Positions 60,079 to 64,000 of a stretch of DNA of 64,000 bases are shown piece by piece. The DNA comes from Pseudoteredinibacter isoporae. GTDB lineage: Bacteria; Pseudomonadota; Gammaproteobacteria; Pseudomonadales; Cellvibrionaceae. The stretch's first letter is position 1, and every line of letters begins with the position of its first letter. Location of the stretch: assembly GCF_011602085.1 (NCBI RefSeq), contig NZ_JAAONY010000001.1, positions 868,001-932,000 on the forward strand. The letters run 5' to 3'. The notes under the pieces were generated by a model that did no database searches, was not told the DNA's origin, and saw only the letters and a list, made by a program, of their open reading frames with translations. The translations under genes and the position numbers were made by a program.

Positions 60079-61746
60079 CTAGGATACCATTTCTGACAGC
60101 TTATAGCGTAGTGCTTTACCTAAGGGATTGCGGGGAATTGCATCGAGAAGCACAAGCTTTTCGGGCAGCTTGTACATGGCAATCTGGCGCTCCTTAAGGT
60201 ATTCGCAAAGTGCTTCCAGGCTCAGTTCCTGATCATCTTTTAATACCACAAATGCCGCGACACGCTCACCCATGGTGTCACAGGGGTAGCCGGCGGCGGC
60301 GGCTTCTTCGACGGCCGGGTGCGCTCCCAGAAGGTTGTCCAGCTCGGCGGGTGCGATGTTCACGCCGCCACGAATGATCAGATCTTTACAGCGACCCACA
60401 AAGCGATAGAAATCCGCGTCGGCAATTTCAAAGAGGTCTCCGGTTTTAAAATAACCATCGGTGGTAAAGGCCTGCTGGGTTTTTTGTGGGGCTTTGTAAT
60501 AACCGTCGAACACGGCAGGGCCTTTGATTTGCAGTTCGCCACTGACGCCCGGCTCGTTGATGATTTCACAACTCTCGGGATTCGCCAGTCGAGTTTCCAG
60601 CAGTTTGTTGCTGATGGGGAACAGGCGAGCTCTTTGTTCCGGGTGTTGCGTGTCATCTGGCCCACAGACCATGCTCACGCCTTCATTGGAACCAAAATGA
60701 TTCACGATTTCGATATTGTGTTGTTGCTTGAAGCCTTCCACCATCCAGGCATCCAGCGGCGCAGAACCGGAGCCGATGGTGTGCACTTTGGCCAGAGTAT
60801 TGGGCGGCAGCATTTCCGGGTGCTTGATAATATTGTTCAGTAGCGGCGGTGGTGCCAGGGTGTAGCTGATGTCTTCGCTAATCAGCTGCTGAACAAATAC
60901 GGCCAAATCCATTGGGTGGTGTAAAACCATTTTTCCAGCGCTGTACAACCAACTCATCATCAGGCCCCCAATCGATGCCATATTGATGAAAGGGAACGGA
61001 TTCAACAACGCCTCACCATCTTGCAATTTATTGCCTTCATAGGTAGCCAGGCCAATGGTGAGCCACTGGTTGTGGGAGCGCGGAATCCCCTTGGGTTTTC
61101 CTTCGGTTCCAGACGTCCAGCAAATGGTGACAATGTCATCGGCATTGGCCGGATAGTCTGCCAGATATTGTCGCCAGAGCGTTTCGTCGATGGGTTCTTC
61201 CAATAAACGGTCAAAGGGTTCGCCGTGCTCGGCCTGGCCATTTCCGATGGTGAAATGGGCGGGCTTTTCATCCAACTGCAAATGGCAGTGCTCAATGGCA
61301 TGCCACATGGGGCTGCTCTGGTCTTTACCCTTAAAGGTGTTCAGGCTGACGACAATTTTGGGTTGCAGGATCGGCAGAATATCCGCCAACTCATGCTTTT
61401 GGTATTGCATGGGTACCGGGCTGACAATGGCGCCCAGGCGAGAGCAGGCCATGTAAAGAATGACCAGCTCGACAATATTGGGCAGCTGCACAAAAACAAT
61501 ATCGTCTTTCTTCAGGCCTGCGCGCATCAGGCCGTAGCTGTATTGCTCAATGCTGTCGTGCAATTCCTGGTAGCTCAGGGATACGGCATCCTGGCCAGTA
61601 AGATCCTGGCGATTTAAAGGATCAACCAGCGCAACAGCCCCGGGTTTTTGTACAGCGGTCTGATAGAGTAAATCGTGCAGTTTGCGTTCGGCGAAAAAAC
61701 CTTGTTCCCGATAATACTGGCGCAATGGTTGGGGGGTGGTAATCAT
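60079..61746 (-). CDS. AMP-dependent acyl-CoA or aryl-acid synthetase
   Basis: A 555-residue adenylate-forming ligase. The P-loop-like motif is TICWTSGTEGKPKGIPRSHN, with a later GDLFEIADADFYRFVGRCKD, then LIIRGGVNIAPAELDNLLG. The catalytic Lys lies in IPRNPLGKALRYKL. The N-terminus (PQPLRQYYREQGFFAERKL) resembles EntE-type aryl-acid adenylating enzymes, but a fatty or aromatic substrate cannot be told apart from sequence. ATG 61746 follows GTG 61749; both fit AGGAG. It precedes the DUF4345-like gene by 54 bases. Confidence 0.9.
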   Translation of the reverse strand: MITTPQPLRQYYREQGFFAERKLHDLLYQTAVQKPGAVALVDPLNRQDLTGQDAVSLSYQELHDSIEQYSYGLMRAGLKKDDIVFVQLPNIVELVILYMACSRLGAIVSPVPMQYQKHELADILPILQPKIVVSLNTFKGKDQSSPMWHAIEHCHLQLDEKPAHFTIGNGQAEHGEPFDRLLEEPIDETLWRQYLADYPANADDIVTICWTSGTEGKPKGIPRSHNQWLTIGLATYEGNKLQDGEALLNPFPFINMASIGGLMMSWLYSAGKMVLHHPMDLAVFVQQLISEDISYTLAPPPLLNNIIKHPEMLPPNTLAKVHTIGSGSAPLDAWMVEGFKQQHNIEIVNHFGSNEGVSMVCGPDDTQHPEQRARLFPISNKLLETRLANPESCEIINEPGVSGELQIKGPAVFDGYYKAPQKTQQAFTTDGYFKTGDLFEIADADFYRFVGRCKDLIIRGGVNIAPAELDNLLGAHPAVEEAAAAGYPCDTMGERVAAFVVLKDDQELSLEALCEYLKERQIAMYKLPEKLVLLDAIPRNPLGKALRYKLSEMVS

Positions 61747-61915
61747 CACTCGGCTCCTTGGCCTTGGGCAAATTTTATTATTGTCGTCTTGATCACAATC
61801 AATAACTTGCGTTATGAGACTGACATTATAAGCCCACTTGGCCGTTGTTTGTCCAGTTTTTTAGTCCTATGGTGACAAGAACAACGTCATTCCTTGGACA
61901 ATATAGTGACAAGCG

Positions 61916-62368
61916 CTATAAGGGTAAACCGGCTTGTTGTTTTACATGGCCAAAGGCGAAGCTGGATTCGATGGAATCGATACCCGGAACCTTGGAGAAA
62001 CGTTCGCGGATAAAGCGTTCATAATCTTTCAAATCCGCCGCGACAACCCGCAGAAGATAATCGCGATTACCGGCAATCAGATAGCACTCAATAATTTCAT
62101 CGAGCGTGGCGACCGCCTCTTCAAAGTGCCGAATAATGTGTTCTTCGGGCTTTTCCAGGCGCACGCTGACAAACACGTTCATGGCCAGACCACAGGCCTC
62201 CTGATTGACCTTGGCGCTGTAGCCTTCAATCAAGCCATTGGCCTCCAGTTTGCGCACCCGGCGCAAGCAGGGAGATGGGGATAAATGCACTTTTTCGGCT
62301 AATTCTTCATTGGTTATTCGGGCATTTCGCTGGAGTTCGCGCAAAATCTGCCGATCAATGGTATCCAT
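61916..62368 (-). CDS. Lrp/AsnC family transcriptional regulator
   Basis: A 150-residue regulator with an N-terminal helix-turn-helix (DTIDRQILRELQRNARITNE, then LSPSPCLRRVRKLEANGLI) and a C-terminal RAM sensor domain (MNVFVSVRLEKPEEH, then EIIECYLIAGNRDYLLRV). It is divergent from a Cys/Met PLP enzyme gene, the same layout as mdeR-mdeA of Pseudomonas putida, where the Lrp protein responds to methionine. ATG 62368 is preferred to the ATG at 62440, since the extension overlaps the shared promoter. Confidence 0.92.
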   Translation of the reverse strand: MDTIDRQILRELQRNARITNEELAEKVHLSPSPCLRRVRKLEANGLIEGYSAKVNQEACGLAMNVFVSVRLEKPEEHIIRHFEEAVATLDEIIECYLIAGNRDYLLRVVAADLKDYERFIRERFSKVPGIDSIESSFAFGHVKQQAGLPL

Positions 62369-62460
62369 CGTATTCTGTCTCGTTCTTATCTGGGCTCGCA
62401 ATATTCTGCCAATATGATCCTTCATGGTGGCAAAAATCACAAATTAATTGCGCTCATGCT

Positions 62461-62487
62461 TTGACATACTGCGAGGGACATCATAAT
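62461..62487 (+). promoter_or_regulatory. Possible sigma-70 promoter of the PLP enzyme gene
   Basis: TTGACA (62461-62466) is followed 15 bases later by CATAAT (62482-62487), a five of six match to the -10 box. The spacer is short and transcription would start only about nine bases before the ATG. It is adjacent to the Lrp gene and may be its target. Confidence 0.35.
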
Positions 62488-62502
62488 TAGAGAGACAGCG
62501 AG

Positions 62503-63774
62503 ATGAACGACTGCAAAGCCCGCCATTTGGGGGCCCAAAAGTTGGCCCCGGAAACCCAAATGATGCATTACGGCTATAAGCCCAGCCTGTCAGAAGGGGC
62601 CGTTAAATGCCCCCAGTTCCAAACCTCGACTTTTGTTTTTGACTCGGCTCAGCACGGTAAGGATTTCTTTAACTATGCGTCCGGTCGCGAGCCCTTGCCG
62701 CCAGGTGAAGAGCCGGGTTTGATTTACACCCGCTTCAATAATCCGGTACTGGAGATTCTGGAAGGGCGCATCGCTCTGTGGGATGAGGCGGATGATTGCC
62801 TGGTGACAGCCAGTGGCATGGCAGCGATCTCAACGAGCTTGCTGGCCCTGTCGAAGCCCGGTGATGTGGTGATTTACTCCGAGCCGGTGTATGGCGGCAC
62901 CGATGCCTTGTTGAGCAGTATTCTTTCCCAGTATCAGGTGAGTGGTATTGGTTTTTGTTCCAGCGAAGGCGCCGAGGGTCTGGCGAAGGCGCTGGAACAG
63001 GCAAAAGCTATTGGCCCCGTATCGGTGGTGTTTTTGGAAACACCCGATAACCCCACCAATCAGATTATCGATATTCGCGCTTGTGCGGACTTGATAGCCG
63101 CAGTCGAGCAGGATGAAAAGCCAGTCTTTATCGTGGATAACACCATGTACGGTCCGATTTTCCAGAAGCCCCTGGAGCACGGTGCCGACGTCTGTCTGTA
63201 CTCCTTGACCAAATACATTGGAGGCCACTCGGATGTGGTGGGTGGCGCCTGTTCCGGCCGCAGTGAGGTGATTGGTAAGATTCGCGGCTTCCGCAATATT
63301 ATGGGCACCACCATGGACCCGAACACGGCCTGGCTGATTATGCGCTCCCTGGAAACCCTGAAGGTGCGCATGCAGGCGTCTTCAAGCCATGCCTTAAAAG
63401 TGGCGGAGTACTTGCGTGATCATCCGACTGTGGAAGCGGTGTTGTACCCGGCGTTCCTGGCGGATGACGATCCCCAGGCGGAAATCTTCAAGCGTCAGTG
63501 CAGTGGTTGCAGCTCCACTTTCTCTTTTGCGATCAAGGGCGGTGAGAAAGAGGCCTTCGCGGTGTTGGACAATATGCAGATCGCTATGTTGGCCGTGAGT
63601 CTGGGCGGGACCGAAACCTTGATCCAGCATCCGGCTTCCATGACCCATTCCTGCGTGCCGGAGGAACGCCGTGCCGAGATCGGCATTGGCGAGAACCTTA
63701 TTCGTATCTCCGTGGGTTTGGAAAACCCGGAAGATATTATTGCCGATTTGGAACAGGCTCTGGCTAAGGCCTAA
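62503..63774 (+). CDS. Cys/Met metabolism PLP-dependent enzyme (gamma-lyase/synthase family)
   Basis: A 423-residue PLP enzyme of the cystathionine gamma-synthase/methionine gamma-lyase family. The PLP Lys is in SLTKYIGGHSDVVGG, and other family blocks are IYTRFNNPVLEILEGRIA, SEPVYGGTDALL and FIVDNTMYGP. Methionine gamma-lyases have LYGCTF with a Cys at the active site; here VYGGTD lacks it, so MdeA is not assured. An insert (SGREPLPPGEEPGLIY) marks a subgroup often called a cystathionine gamma-synthase family protein. It is divergent from an Lrp regulator. Likely in sulfur amino acid breakdown or synthesis. Confidence 0.9.
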   Translation: MNDCKARHLGAQKLAPETQMMHYGYKPSLSEGAVKCPQFQTSTFVFDSAQHGKDFFNYASGREPLPPGEEPGLIYTRFNNPVLEILEGRIALWDEADDCLVTASGMAAISTSLLALSKPGDVVIYSEPVYGGTDALLSSILSQYQVSGIGFCSSEGAEGLAKALEQAKAIGPVSVVFLETPDNPTNQIIDIRACADLIAAVEQDEKPVFIVDNTMYGPIFQKPLEHGADVCLYSLTKYIGGHSDVVGGACSGRSEVIGKIRGFRNIMGTTMDPNTAWLIMRSLETLKVRMQASSSHALKVAEYLRDHPTVEAVLYPAFLADDDPQAEIFKRQCSGCSSTFSFAIKGGEKEAFAVLDNMQIAMLAVSLGGTETLIQHPASMTHSCVPEERRAEIGIGENLIRISVGLENPEDIIADLEQALAKA

Positions 63775-63787
63775 TCCCGTTCCATTG

Positions 63788-63813
63788 TTACCCCGGCCAG
63801 GCGGCCGGGGTGA
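63788..63813 (+). terminator. GC-rich hairpin after the PLP enzyme gene
   Basis: ACCCCGGCC and GGCCGGGGT form a nine-base-pair stem across AGGC. No T tract follows, so termination would rely on Rho or on the stem alone. Confidence 0.5.
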
Positions 63814-63894
63814 ATATCCCCATAAAATATGTCTAATTATTTGGAATAAGGCGCCGATAGCACCATACGTATTTGGATTAACGTAGAGTGCGCC

Positions 63895-64000
63895 ATGCAA
63901 GCTAATCCCCTCTCCCTGGCGAGCAAAATTTACTGGGCCCTGGGCCTGATTGCCGCCCTCCTTCTCACAGCAAATATTGTCGTGTTTTATTACGATGAGC
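63895..64000 (+). CDS. Membrane protein start, possibly a chemoreceptor or sensor (runs off the window)
   Basis: Only 35 residues are visible, starting MQANPLSLASKIYWALGLI and continuing AALLLTANIVVFYYDE. One hydrophobic helix after a short basic start is typical of methyl-accepting chemotaxis proteins and sensor kinases. Nothing beyond the helix can be seen, so the class is only a guess. The ATG has a weak GAG upstream. The gene runs past base 64000. Confidence 0.5.
   Translation, partial: MQANPLSLASKIYWALGLIAALLLTANIVVFYYDE

Noticed and set aside
1-64000. CRISPR arrays, tRNA or rRNA genes, insertion sequences and prophage
   Set aside because: No evenly spaced repeats, no cloverleaf-like sequences, no transposase, integrase or phage structural genes were seen when the intergenic stretches and listed proteins were read.

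Overview
The window looks like chromosomal DNA from a free-living, probably marine, aerobic gammaproteobacterium. Base composition is fairly balanced, genes are tightly packed, and the gene orders are typical of the class: metK-ahcY-metF behind an ArsR-methyltransferase regulator, tkt-epd-pgk-fba, finR divergent from fpr, and tex. TonB-dependent uptake, several lipoproteins, a PQQ quinohaemoprotein and PII/CBS proteins fit a Cellvibrionales-like or Spongiibacteraceae-like lineage, but that assignment is an inference from gene content only. I saw no rRNA, tRNA, CRISPR array, insertion sequence or prophage.

Layout. 1-5.3 kb: the start of gshA, a small acidic protein, an alanine/sodium symporter, a small membrane protein, a class II aldolase and a lipoprotein amidase. 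5.4-10.4 kb: a TonB-dependent receptor and a lipoprotein N-terminal-nucleophile acylase, which with the amidase may form an uptake and hydrolysis set for an amide compound. 10.4-15.1 kb: the SAM cycle operon (regulator, metK, ahcY, metF) with a nearly perfect 28-bp palindrome in front. 15.1-21.6 kb: an envelope signalling region, with BlaI, an M56 metalloprotease and TonB, then a VWA lipoprotein, a long hairpin, an ECF-type sigma factor, an anti-sigma-like protein and a membrane protein. Two of these non-receptor proteins carry TonB-box-like segments. 21.6-26.8 kb: cusBA-type copper/silver efflux with a Met/His/Cys-rich secreted protein. 26.8-29.2 kb: Rieske lipoprotein, cupin, small secreted protein and beta-lactamase-fold hydrolase in one run.

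29.4-32.3 kb: an M16 peptidase pair, one active and one apparently inactive. 32.5-38.0 kb: the tkt-epd-pgk-fba central carbon operon, preceded by a possible leader peptide and palindrome. 38.0-42.5 kb: M23 peptidase, finR/fpr, a beta-propeller lipoprotein and a small membrane protein. 42.5-43.7 kb: three tandem paralogues of a small secreted two-cysteine family. 43.8-47.2 kb: a DUF4870 protein and tex. 47.3-52.9 kb: an RND efflux pair, then a b-type ferric-reductase-like membrane protein and a tetrahaem cytochrome c. 52.9-55.3 kb: a four-gene operon of two DUF1538 membrane proteins, a PII-like protein and a CBS protein. 55.6-64 kb: a GlsB/YeaQ protein, a PQQ quinohaemoprotein dehydrogenase lipoprotein, a diiron ferritin-like protein, a small membrane protein, an acyl-CoA synthetase, an Lrp regulator divergent from a Cys/Met PLP enzyme, and the start of a membrane protein.

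The strongest candidates for undescribed biology are the BlaI/M56/TonB/VWA/sigma region with its TonB-box-like motifs, the triplicated small secreted family, and the DUF1538-PII-CBS operon.
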